Source: CAYSLC01 sp964431545 (lineage in GTDB: Bacteria > Desulfobacterota > Desulfobacteria > Desulfobacterales > JAABSP01). Taken from it: DNA of 6,137 bases. The notes under the pieces are model-generated. The model worked only from the letters and a program-made list of their open reading frames with translations, had not been told where the DNA came from and made no database searches. The DNA is taken from contig CAYSLC010000281.1 of the NCBI GenBank assembly GCA_964431545.1, positions 1-6,137 of the forward strand. Direction: 5' to 3'. This document shows, piece by piece, positions 1 to 6,137 of this stretch. A program made the position numbers and the translations under genes. The first letter of the stretch is position 1. Each line of letters begins with the position of its first letter.

Positions 1-731
1 GTGTCGTCGAAGACCGCCATCTTTTCGTTGCCCACCACCACCAGCTTCTGCTCCTTGAAGGGATGGAGCCAGGAGACGAAGATGTGGGCGTGGAGGCCGG
101 AGGAAAACTCCATGTGGGTGGTGGTGACGTCGGCGATCTTCTTGTGGAGGTAGTTGGCGCCCGTGGCGAAGACGGTTTCGGGTTCGTCTCCGGCCAGGGC
201 CAGGATCATGGAGATGTCGTGGGGCGCGAAGGACCAGAGGATGTTCTCCTCCCGCCGGATCTTGCCCAGGTTGAGGCGGTTGGAGTAGATGTAGTCGATC
301 CGCCCCAGCTCGCCGCTGTTGGCCAGTTCCTTCAGCCGGATGAAGACCGGGTGGTACTGGAGCAGATGGCCCACCATGAGGACCCGGTTTTCCCGGTCCG
401 CCAGGTCGATGAGTTCCGCGCCCTGGGATTCCTCCAGGACCAGGGGCTTTTCCACATAGACATGCTTTCCCGCCAGCAGGGCCTCCCGGGCCAGGGTGAA
501 GTGGGTCTCGGCCGGGGTGGCGATGACCACCGCGTCAATGTCGGGCCGGGTCAGCAGGTCGTTGTAGGCCAGGCAGATCTCCACATCCGGATACTGCTCT
601 TTGAACTGCCCGATCAGGGTCTCGTTCCTGTCGCAGATGAGCTTGAGCGCCCCGATCTGGTGGTAGTTGCGGACCAGGTTCTTCCCCCAGTATCCGCTGC
701 CGATGACGGCGATGGCGGGTTTGTTTGGCAT
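1..731 (-). CDS. Gfo/Idh/MocA-family nucleotide-sugar oxidoreductase (3' end off window)
   Basis: Predicted NAD(P)-dependent dehydrogenase, most likely acting on a UDP-sugar for surface-glycan synthesis, in the manner of WbpB/WlbA or UDP-GlcNAc 3-dehydrogenases. The first 243 residues are visible; the family is usually 310-350 long, so roughly the last quarter is missing beyond base 1. The N-terminus is a Rossmann fold with VIGSGYWGKN (residues 9-18), followed by ATPAETH (71-77) and the family's catalytic-type EKPL (94-97). GHLLQYHP (121-128) and SFAPHDI (167-173, with H171 as the probable second catalytic residue) match the WbpB-like branch better than the inositol dehydrogenases. The ATG at 731 has AAGG at 739-742, seven bases upstream. 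The gene lies 59 bases after the ligase-family gene, probably in the same transcript. Family assignment is firm; the substrate is inferred from context. Confidence 0.9.
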   Translation of the reverse strand, partial: MPNKPAIAVIGSGYWGKNLVRNYHQIGALKLICDRNETLIGQFKEQYPDVEICLAYNDLLTRPDIDAVVIATPAETHFTLAREALLAGKHVYVEKPLVLEESQGAELIDLADRENRVLMVGHLLQYHPVFIRLKELANSGELGRIDYIYSNRLNLGKIRREENILWSFAPHDISMILALAGDEPETVFATGANYLHKKIADVTTTHMEFSSGLHAHIFVSWLHPFKEQKLVVVGNEKMAVFDD

Positions 732-790
732 TGGGAAACCTTTTCTTTCCGTCAGGGATTAGAAGTGCGAGGTGCCATGTCCCTGTTTCG

Positions 791-2050
791 TCATAGACCC
801 CTCACCCATTCCGGGGGCTCCGGCGACACGACCAGAGCCACCAGAACCGTGAAAAGCAGGGCATTTGCCGGAATGTGGAGGTTGAAATCGCCGGCACTGT
901 GGACCAGGATGGCCGTTACGCCGGACATGGCCCCCAGGGTGGTTCCCACCACCAGCCGGCTGGGACTCCGGAGTTTGCGGAATCCCTGCCGGAAGAATCG
1001 GATGATGGCCCAGGCAAGGATCGGCACGAAGAATAGACCGACCTCCGCGGCGAACTGTAGGTAGTCATTGTGCGCGAAGAATCGACGGGACGCGAGTCCC
1101 GGCGGCTGGTACCGTTGATAGGTGTCGGCATAATTTCCCGGTCCGACACCGAGGAGCGGATAATCCTCGATCATTTCGAGGGTCCCCCGCCAGCCCAAGA
1201 TCCTGCTTTGAAGGTTTGGGATCTTATCCTTCTGTTCAAAAGTTCGAATTCGCTTGGCCACGGGTGTGCTGATCAGAAGGACCACCACACAGGCGGCCAC
1301 GAGGACCAGAATGGTGGGGGTGATCCGTCGATCCGCTTCGGATGAAATCCGGCGGTGGGCAATACCGAGGAACAGGATCCCGCAAAACCCGCCGATCCAT
1401 CCGCCCCTGGAGAGGGAAAACAGGAGTACCGCCGCCAGGGCGGCGATGAGCAACACCTGGAGGCGACGCCCGGCGCGGTCCGCGTGGAAAATATAGATCC
1501 CCAGGGCCAACAGAATGACCATCTCCATGTATCCGGCCAGGTGATCGGCGTTCCCGAAGGTGGCCGACATTCGGAAGAGCTGATTTCCATGTTCGTAGGT
1601 CCAATAGGAAAACAGGGGGGAACCGGAGCTTTTCAGAAAACCGATCGAAGCCACCAGAACGGCCGTCCAGATGATGGCGCGGAGGGTCTTTTTCAGGGTC
1701 GACCGGCTCCGAATCAGGTGGATCACCAGGTAGAAGACGGCGATATGGGTGAAGAAGAGTCCGGCGGCCCACAGGCTTGTCGGATGGCGCCCCGATGCCG
1801 CGGCGGAACTCAGGACGAGGATGGCCAACGCCAGGAGGGGACCATCGAGGGTCGTCCGATGCCAGTTCCAATCCCAGGCGAGCGTCCTGGCCAAGAGCCA
1901 GGCGGTCACGGAGAGGAGCACCCCCATCTCCAGCAAGGTTACGGCCCAGTCCTGGACCGCGCCCCGGGCCAGGGGGGCGAAGATCAACACCGCCCATAGA
2001 ATCGACCGCGCCGCCATGGAGAATCGCGACTCCCGAAACTTCGCCGTCAA
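791..2050 (-). CDS. O-antigen ligase/polymerase family membrane protein (WaaL/Wzy-like)
   Basis: Polytopic inner-membrane protein of the O-antigen ligase/Wzy_C superfamily. These enzymes transfer or polymerise undecaprenyl-linked glycans on the periplasmic side. It has 419 residues with about 10-12 hydrophobic segments. Family marks are FGNADHLAGY (165-174), FSLSRGG (211-217), LGWRGTLEMIEDYPLLGVGPGNY (in 285-307), AHNDYLQFAAEVG (326-338, with the conserved His327) and HSAGDFNLHIPAN (384-396). Sequence alone does not tell ligase from polymerase; next to a co-polymerase and BY-kinase, a Wzy-type polymerase role is at least as likely. The listed start is a TTG with a strong AGGGAGG at 2063-2069, 12 bases upstream. 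An ATG at 2017 (residue 12) has GGGAG at 2030-2034, also 12 bases away, and would start just before the first membrane helix, so the start is uncertain. A 346-base gap separates it from the TPR gene, so it may have its own promoter. Confidence 0.9.
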   Translation of the reverse strand: MTAKFRESRFSMAARSILWAVLIFAPLARGAVQDWAVTLLEMGVLLSVTAWLLARTLAWDWNWHRTTLDGPLLALAILVLSSAAASGRHPTSLWAAGLFFTHIAVFYLVIHLIRSRSTLKKTLRAIIWTAVLVASIGFLKSSGSPLFSYWTYEHGNQLFRMSATFGNADHLAGYMEMVILLALGIYIFHADRAGRRLQVLLIAALAAVLLFSLSRGGWIGGFCGILFLGIAHRRISSEADRRITPTILVLVAACVVVLLISTPVAKRIRTFEQKDKIPNLQSRILGWRGTLEMIEDYPLLGVGPGNYADTYQRYQPPGLASRRFFAHNDYLQFAAEVGLFFVPILAWAIIRFFRQGFRKLRSPSRLVVGTTLGAMSGVTAILVHSAGDFNLHIPANALLFTVLVALVVSPEPPEWVRGL

Positions 2051-2144
2051 TGCTGGATTCGGCCTCCCTGGTCGAAAGACAGCTCCGCTTTGTGGCTTAC
2101 ATGGTACAATCCGCCATAACCGATTGATTCAGCTTACATTTTAT

Positions 2145-2173
2145 TTGGATCGACCCCCTTCGGCTCGATCCAA
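2145..2173 (-). repeat. Perfect 9-bp inverted repeat upstream of the ligase-family gene
   Basis: TTGGATCGA (2145-2153) and TCGATCCAA (2165-2173) are exact reverse complements separated by 11 bases. The element lies about 95 bases before the TTG start of the ligase-family gene. It could be a protein-binding operator or a hairpin in the leader RNA. On the minus strand it is followed by AAATAAAATG rather than a run of T, so it does not look like an intrinsic terminator. Its function is unknown. Confidence 0.5.
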
Positions 2174-2252
2174 CGGCCGATGCGGCACACCCGCCCCCAT
2201 CCTTGCGCTGTTCAGCACCGGCGAATCAATGTCATCGAGGGAAGCCCTTTTT

Positions 2253-2272
2253 CCCCCTTTTGAAAATGGGGG
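2253..2272. repeat. REP-like palindrome in the intergenic gap
   Basis: CCCCC at 2253-2257 is mirrored by GGGGG at 2268-2272 around an A/T-rich centre (TTTTGAAAAT). GC-flanked palindromes of this look are often dispersed in intergenic DNA of Desulfobacterota and cyanobacteria. Here I see only one copy, so calling it a dispersed repeat is an inference. On the plus strand it is followed by TATTTTCT and could weakly resemble a terminator, but no plus-strand gene lies to its left. Confidence 0.35.
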
Positions 2273-2290
2273 TATTTTCTCGATATTCCG

Positions 2291-2316
2291 AAAAGCCCTT
2301 TGGAGTAGAGGGACTT
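2291..2316 (-). terminator. Possible weak terminator after the TPR gene
   Basis: On the minus strand AAGTCCCT (2316-2309) can pair with AGGGCTT (2299-2293), giving seven base pairs with one bulged base and a nine-base loop. Two more Ts extend the tail, so it ends in TTTTC. It lies about 80 bases downstream of the TPR stop codon. The stem is short and the T tract is only four long, so termination would be partial at best. Confidence 0.22.
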
Positions 2317-2396
2317 GCCGTTGTTTGTCTCACCTCAATGCCATGCCGGAAGGGGGCTACTATAACTCCGCTGGCATGAAAAGAAAAGGATGAATT

Positions 2397-3941
2397 CTAT
2401 TTTCGCTCCGCGAGCGCCCGCAGTTGTCGACGGTAACGGTCGTTGTCCGGCTCCAGCGCAAGGGCGGCCTTGTAGTGGGACACGGCCAGGTCCCTGTTTC
2501 CCAGCTTCTCCTGGGCCCGTCCAAGCTTCGCATGGAACACGGGCTGGTTCGGCGCCAAATGGGAGGCCTGCTTCCAATCCTCGGCGGCCCCTGCAGGGTC
2601 GCCTCTCCGCCACCGGATGTTGGCCCGATGGTTGTAAGTCCCCGGCGTCGGTTCCGGGCTCAGCCGGATCACCGCGTCCGCTTGGTGCTGCGCTCGATCC
2701 AATTTGCCGAGGCGCTGCAGCACCCGGGAGAACATCAGATGGTATTGAACGTTTCTGGGCTCCAAGACGGTGGCCTTCTGGATGGCCAGCTCCGCCCGGT
2801 CCCAATCTTTTTCCTCCTGGGCGATCCGGGCCAGTAAAAAATAGGCTTCCGCGCCCGCCCCTTGGGCGACCGCCTCCAGAACCCCGCGGGCCTCGTCCAG
2901 CCGCTTTTGGTCCATGAGAAAACGGGCCCATAGGATCTCCACCCGCTCACGATAGAGGGGAAACCGTTCTTTGAGGATCGAATGGAATTCCTCGGCCGGG
3001 TCGGCCCTTTTCTGTTGCGCGAAGAGATCGAATACGCGTTTCATCTCCGCTTCGGGGTCGTGGCTCGCCGCCACCGCGTCCAGGAGGAGCCCCACGGCCC
3101 GAGTCTCGCCGCCGGCCTTGAGGTTGAGCATTCCCAGGCGGAAGAGGGTTCGGGAGGTGTTTTGGCGGACGTCGATCTCCATGGCCGCCTCGTAGTGGGA
3201 GATTGCCTCGTCCCATCCCTCCTCCTGGGCAAAAAGCTCCGAGAGCTGCTCATGGGCGTGGCGGAGGCTGATCCCCTCCGCAACCGCCGCCCGGAGTCCC
3301 TCCCGGCAGGCCTCTCGGATCTCCGGAGACCAGAAGGGCTCTGATCTGAAGTGGCGCACCACCGGGGGATAGGTCCGGGCCAGCCGTCGGACGGTCTCCC
3401 GCAGTTCCCTTTCCAACCCCTTTGCGTGCAGGTACCGGGCAAGGCCGTAGGCGAAGCGGATCCCGTTGGGTCTCAATTTCAGGGCGGTCCGGTAGAAATG
3501 GCCTGCGTCGGCGTCCGGGCATGGGACGCAACTGTAGCCGTACCCGGCGAGGATTTCCATACGTTCCCGAACCCTGGCCAGGCCAAAGGCGCTCTCGGCG
3601 TCCATGGGGTTCAAGGCGAGGGCCTTTGAGAAATGGTCGGCGGATGCCACTGCATGGTCGAAGATCTGTTCCATCTCCATGGCTCCGATGCTCCGCTCGA
3701 GGGAAAGATCCCCGAGCATGCGATGGATTTCGCTATCCTGGGGAAGATAGCCCGCCGCCCGATTCAGATGATCGGCGGCGCTGTCGAAGGTCTCGGCCTC
3801 CAGAAACCGCGCGCCCATGGCTTTGTGGACATGGCCCGCCAGCCGGTGGGAGAGGGCCCAAAACGACGAAGCCGAGAGGAAAAGAATGGCCGCGGCGACG
3901 GCAACCCGGCGAGACAGGGGAGATCGAAACCGCGGAACCAT
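2397..3941 (-). CDS. Membrane-anchored TPR protein of the polysaccharide locus
   Basis: 514-residue protein with a short basic N-terminus, one hydrophobic segment (about residues 12-32) acting as signal anchor, and a long helical TPR solenoid that would then face the periplasm. The clearest TPR units are about 45-75, 100-125, 228-258, 262-292, 329-360, 364-396, 398-431, 434-465 and 467-500; the last four are closest to consensus (for example AVSHYKAALALEPDN, 487-501). TPR proteins of this kind usually act as scaffolds, and several exopolysaccharide export systems use one, but the partner cannot be named. A CVPC pair (138-141) lies in a loop between repeats and could form a disulfide. The ATG at 3941 follows the kinase stop by 11 bases with only a weak CGGG as ribosome site, which suggests translational coupling. 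I do not recognise a named gene. Confidence 0.85.
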   Translation of the reverse strand: MVPRFRSPLSRRVAVAAAILFLSASSFWALSHRLAGHVHKAMGARFLEAETFDSAADHLNRAAGYLPQDSEIHRMLGDLSLERSIGAMEMEQIFDHAVASADHFSKALALNPMDAESAFGLARVRERMEILAGYGYSCVPCPDADAGHFYRTALKLRPNGIRFAYGLARYLHAKGLERELRETVRRLARTYPPVVRHFRSEPFWSPEIREACREGLRAAVAEGISLRHAHEQLSELFAQEEGWDEAISHYEAAMEIDVRQNTSRTLFRLGMLNLKAGGETRAVGLLLDAVAASHDPEAEMKRVFDLFAQQKRADPAEEFHSILKERFPLYRERVEILWARFLMDQKRLDEARGVLEAVAQGAGAEAYFLLARIAQEEKDWDRAELAIQKATVLEPRNVQYHLMFSRVLQRLGKLDRAQHQADAVIRLSPEPTPGTYNHRANIRWRRGDPAGAAEDWKQASHLAPNQPVFHAKLGRAQEKLGNRDLAVSHYKAALALEPDNDRYRRQLRALAERK

Positions 3942-3952
3942 GCCCGAATTGT

Positions 3953-5194
3953 TCAGGGGTGGGCCTTTTCGTGGTAGTGGGAATAATACTTGTAGTAGTA
4001 GCGGTAGTAGCCGTCCTTTCTCATGTCCACCCGATTGAGGACCACGCCCACGAGGTTGGCCCGGGCCATCTTGAGCTGTTCGATGCTCTTCTGGATGATG
4101 TCGCGGTTGAGCATGCCCGATCGGACCACCACCACCACGCCGTCCGCAAGGGGCGCCAGGATGGTGGCGTCGGTGGCGGGCATGACCGGCGGCGTGTCCA
4201 GCAGGATGACGTCATAGGATTTCCGCAGATGGGAGAGCAAAAACGCCATCCGCTCGGTACCGAGCAGCTCGCTGGGGTTGGGTGGCCGCTTGCCCGAGGG
4301 TAGAATGGCGAGGTTCGGCTCCTCGGTCTCCTGGATCGCGTCGCGGATCTTCCGGTCGAGAAAGGGAAGGTCCTCATCCCCGATGAGCATCCGGCGGTCG
4401 ATCTCCCGGAAATCGAACGGCCGGAAATTGGGGCGGCCCAGGCTCGATTCGGCCATGTCGTCGAACCGAAACGCCCCGGTTTTCATCTGCAGCACCACCC
4501 GCATGGCCTCCATCATGTGGAGGGTCAGGGGATCCCGGAGGGACTCCTCCTTGACCAGCCCCATGTTGACCAGCACGTACCCCAGGCGATACCCGGAACG
4601 CTTCTGGGTCTCCAGGGCCACCTGGGCCTGTTCCCGTGTGATCATCTTCTTTTTGACCAGCACGGCGGCAAGTCGGTCATCCGTCGGCCGGGTCACCCAG
4701 TCGAGATGGAGGATCTCCCCGCGGAAAAAGAGGATGTCGATCTTCTCGCCGTTGTCGCTCAAGTGGAGGGTGCCGGTCCGCTTCTGGAGGGAGATCAGGC
4801 GGAAGAGATCTCCCACGGAAATCTTGGAAAGCTCTCCGGCCTTGATATCCGTACCGAAAAGTTCCGACAGGATGCCGCTCAACCCGATGGAGCCGTCGGC
4901 GGGAAGGAACTCGCTGAGGAAGGGGCGCCGCAGGTCCGCGTCGACCATGAGGACCTTGGCGCCGGTCTTGGAGAGGGTGTATCCGAGGTTCGCCACGGTG
5001 ACGGTCTTGCCCTCCCCCACCCCCGCGCTAGTCACCAGGAGCGTTCGGTATTGTTGATCCATGAAGGAGAACTGGACGTTGGCCCGCAGCGTCCGGTACG
5101 ATTCGGCATACCGTGGGTTGACGGCGGTCCCGTTGAGCAGGACGTGGGAGGGGACCTTGGAATTTTTCCGGTTTTTACGTCTTCCCAGTTTCAT
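3953..5194 (-). CDS. Bacterial tyrosine kinase (CpsD/CapB/Wzc-C type) with inserted DUF4388/PATAN-like domain
   Basis: Cytoplasmic BY-kinase that autophosphorylates on a C-terminal tyrosine cluster and, with its membrane partner, controls polysaccharide chain length and export. Visible motifs are Walker A SAGVGEGKT (56-64, Lys63), Walker A' VLMVDADLRRP (81-91), LPSGKRPPNPSELLG (298-312), Walker B VILLDTPPV (329-337) and eight tyrosines at 396-407. Lone BY-kinases of this type are usually about 220-250 residues; this one has 413. The extra length is a block of about 115-290 holding a DUF4388/PATAN-like domain. The N-terminus is basic and lacks a membrane segment. GGAG at 5205-5208 sits 10 bases before the ATG. 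The gene follows the co-polymerase after 54 bases and precedes the TPR gene by 11. The kinase identity is firm; the effect of the insert is unknown. Confidence 0.93.
   Translation of the reverse strand: MKLGRRKNRKNSKVPSHVLLNGTAVNPRYAESYRTLRANVQFSFMDQQYRTLLVTSAGVGEGKTVTVANLGYTLSKTGAKVLMVDADLRRPFLSEFLPADGSIGLSGILSELFGTDIKAGELSKISVGDLFRLISLQKRTGTLHLSDNGEKIDILFFRGEILHLDWVTRPTDDRLAAVLVKKKMITREQAQVALETQKRSGYRLGYVLVNMGLVKEESLRDPLTLHMMEAMRVVLQMKTGAFRFDDMAESSLGRPNFRPFDFREIDRRMLIGDEDLPFLDRKIRDAIQETEEPNLAILPSGKRPPNPSELLGTERMAFLLSHLRKSYDVILLDTPPVMPATDATILAPLADGVVVVVRSGMLNRDIIQKSIEQLKMARANLVGVVLNRVDMRKDGYYRYYYKYYSHYHEKAHP
3974..4009 (-). other. C-terminal tyrosine cluster of the kinase
   Basis: Codons 396-407 contain eight tyrosines (YYRYYYKYYSHY), the typical autophosphorylation tail of BY-kinases. 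Six are TAC and two TAT, and three consecutive TAC codons lie at 3992-4000. The kinase ends six residues later. The cluster shows that this is a tyrosine autokinase and not a MinD/ParA relative. Confidence 0.9.
4325..4852 (-). other. DUF4388/PATAN-like domain inserted in the kinase
   Basis: Residues about 115-290 of the kinase have no counterpart in ordinary BY-kinases. The block opens with VGDLFRLISLQKRTGTLHL (127-145) and ILFFRGEILHLDW (154-166), which fit the DUF4388/PATAN pattern of a helix, a TG-L strand and a GxI-H strand. It goes on with MITREQAQVALETQKRSG (184-201) and LGYVLVNMGLV (204-214), which resemble the N-terminal domain of GspE/PilB-type ATPases, and closes with a helix and GAFRFDD (240-246). 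A charged linker leads back to the kinase at about 290. Such domains are usually found with response regulators and signalling proteins, so a regulatory or docking role is inferred. Confidence 0.7.
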
Positions 5195-5248
5195 GAACAG
5201 GCGGCTCCGATGCAGCTGTTTGTTCCGGTTTCTCTCACCGAGGGCGGA

Positions 5249-6137
5249 TCAGGGGTTGTCAGCCTCCGGCACCGTGGAGAGGACCGGGAGCCCGAGGTAC
5301 TGTTGGACATCCCCCTCGGTGCGGACGGTTCGATCCATGAATTCGAGCAGAAACGCCAGGCCGATGCCGAGAAAGAGGCCGAGAACGCCGCCCAAAAGCG
5401 TGTCCCGCTTCCGGTTCGGGGACACGGGGGCCCGGGGGACCACGGCCGCCTCGGCGATTCTCAGGTTCGATTCCTCCAGGTTCTCCGCAACGTCCGACTC
5501 CTTGATCTTGCCCAGAAGGGTGTCATATAATCTCTGGTTGGTCTCGACGTTCCGCTCCAGAATCGTGTACTGAAGTTCGTTGGTATTCGTCTCGATGGCG
5601 TCCTTTTCGAAATCGGCCAGTGTGTCGGACAGGACATCCTCCCGCTCGCGAAGGATCGACCGTTCCACCTTCAGATTTTCGATCTCCTTGCGGATCTCCT
5701 CCTCCAGCTTCTTTCCGGTCTCTTCGATCTTGCTGTTGATCTGGATGATCTTGGGGTGCTTCCCTTTGAAGACCTTCCCCATTCGGGTGAGTTCCACCTG
5801 GAGTTCCACCAGCTGGGAGTAGAGGGTATCCACCAATTCGCTGTTGAGAAGGGGTCGGGCTTTATGGATCCCCTCGGACGATTTGAGGGAGCTTTGCAGC
5901 TTGGTTAGCCGGGCGTCGATCTCCAGCCGCTGGTTTCGGGTCTGCAGGTACCGGTCGTTGAACTCCTGGATCTTCTGCCCCACCATCTCCTGCTTCCCCT
6001 CGAACGAGAAGATCTTTTCGCTCTGCTTGAAGGCCTGGAACTCCGCCTCGGCATCCTCCAGCCTCTTCGTCACCTCGTAGAGCTGGTCGGTCATCCAGCT
6101 CAACGTGTTCCGGTGCGAGTTCAGGCGATTGGCGATA
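5249..6137 (-). CDS. Wzc/GumC-type polysaccharide co-polymerase (chain-length determinant), 5' end off window
   Basis: Only the C-terminal 295 residues are in the window; the frame stays open to the right edge, so the N-terminal Wzz domain and first membrane helix lie outside. A TTG at 6103 is internal, as the frame continues upstream with residues typical of the family. What is visible is a long, charged, coiled-coil periplasmic part, a KVFKGKHPKI segment usual in this family, the YDTLLGKIKESD helix, then the proline-bearing stretch PRAPVSPNRKRD just before the second membrane helix (LLGGVLGLFLGIGLAFLL). It ends soon after this with GLPVLSTVPEADNP and a TGA at 5251-5249. There is no kinase domain attached; the kinase is the next gene. 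The protein forms an inner-membrane oligomer that sets chain length and partners the outer-membrane exporter. Confidence 0.92.
   Translation of the reverse strand, partial: IANRLNSHRNTLSWMTDQLYEVTKRLEDAEAEFQAFKQSEKIFSFEGKQEMVGQKIQEFNDRYLQTRNQRLEIDARLTKLQSSLKSSEGIHKARPLLNSELVDTLYSQLVELQVELTRMGKVFKGKHPKIIQINSKIEETGKKLEEEIRKEIENLKVERSILREREDVLSDTLADFEKDAIETNTNELQYTILERNVETNQRLYDTLLGKIKESDVAENLEESNLRIAEAAVVPRAPVSPNRKRDTLLGGVLGLFLGIGLAFLLEFMDRTVRTEGDVQQYLGLPVLSTVPEADNP

Larger units (their letters stand above)
2051..2396. other. Non-coding gap with several inverted repeats
   Basis: This 346-base stretch separates the TPR gene from the ligase-family gene. I see no convincing gene. Minus-strand reading frames here are short: one of 34 codons starting at a GTG, and one of 19 codons at 2200-2141 with AAGG directly abutting its ATG. 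The gap holds four inverted repeats: 2342-2347 with 2373-2378, 2293-2299 with 2309-2316, 2253-2257 with 2268-2272, and the perfect 9-bp repeat 2145-2153 with 2165-2173. The nine bases AAGCCCTTT occur twice on the plus strand (2242-2250 and 2293-2301). I found no good sigma-70 or sigma-54 promoter pair by eye. The part nearest the ligase gene (2051-2140) is presumably its leader. Confidence 0.7.

Noticed and set aside
762..778. Sigma-54-like TGGCAC on the minus strand before the dehydrogenase
   Set aside because: The -24 half is present but the expected TTGC five bases further on is missing (ACTT instead).
753..785. CAGGGA/TCCCTG inverted repeat between the ligase-family gene and the dehydrogenase
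   Set aside because: Six base pairs with a 21-base loop and no T tract are easily explained by chance and do not support a terminator or operator.
63..1064. Long plus-strand open frame (333 codons), and similar long plus-strand frames elsewhere in the window
   Set aside because: It lies opposite the dehydrogenase and ligase-family genes, spans the gap between them, and has a composition (many G, V, D, Q) typical of antisense frames in GC-rich DNA. The minus-strand genes have clear family motifs.
2051..2110. Possible cyclic-di-GMP riboswitch before the ligase-family gene (CCACAAAGCGGAG on the minus strand)
   Set aside because: It only faintly resembles the GCAAAGC part of the GEMM class; the GNRA tetraloop and receptor parts and the paired P1-P3 stems are not apparent.
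2342..2378. CATGCC/GGCATG inverted repeat just after the TPR gene as a terminator
   Set aside because: The loop is long, the stem extension is bulged, and no T tract follows on the minus strand.
5249..6103. Co-polymerase starting at the TTG at 6103
   Set aside because: The frame stays open to the window edge and the upstream residues (IANRLNSHRNT) fit the family, so the true start lies outside the window.

Overview
The window carries five protein-coding genes, all read from the minus strand (right to left), and no RNA gene that I can recognise. They form part of a bacterial surface-polysaccharide (exopolysaccharide, capsule or O-antigen) locus. The DNA is GC-rich (about 60 % by eye) and codons mostly end in G or C. 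The split chain-length protein plus kinase, the DUF4388-type domain and the overall protein style suggest a Gram-negative lineage such as Desulfobacterota (former Deltaproteobacteria). That placement is an inference; no marker gene is present.

Reading in the direction of transcription: (1) 6137-5249 is the C-terminal part of a Wzc/GumC-type polysaccharide co-polymerase, cut by the window edge. (2) 5194-3953 is a separate cytoplasmic bacterial tyrosine kinase (BY-kinase) with a C-terminal tyrosine cluster and, unusually, a DUF4388/PATAN-like domain inserted inside the ATPase fold. (3) 3941-2397 is a membrane-anchored TPR protein that starts 11 bases after the kinase stop. (4) A 346-base non-coding gap follows; it holds several inverted repeats, including a perfect 9-bp one. 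(5) 2050-791 is an O-antigen ligase/polymerase-family membrane protein. (6) 731-1 is a Gfo/Idh/MocA-type nucleotide-sugar dehydrogenase, cut by the left edge.

Together the genes cover several steps of a Wzy-type pathway: precursor sugar synthesis (dehydrogenase), joining of polysaccharide units in the membrane (ligase family), control of chain length and export (co-polymerase with kinase) and probably scaffolding (TPR protein). The first three genes look like one tight transcription unit. The last two are close to each other and may have their own transcriptional or post-transcriptional control in the 346-base gap.

The most unusual item is the kinase: about 175 residues, including a DUF4388/PATAN-like module, sit between the Walker A' and Walker B motifs, where ordinary BY-kinases have only a short linker. 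Nothing else looks like a wholly new system.
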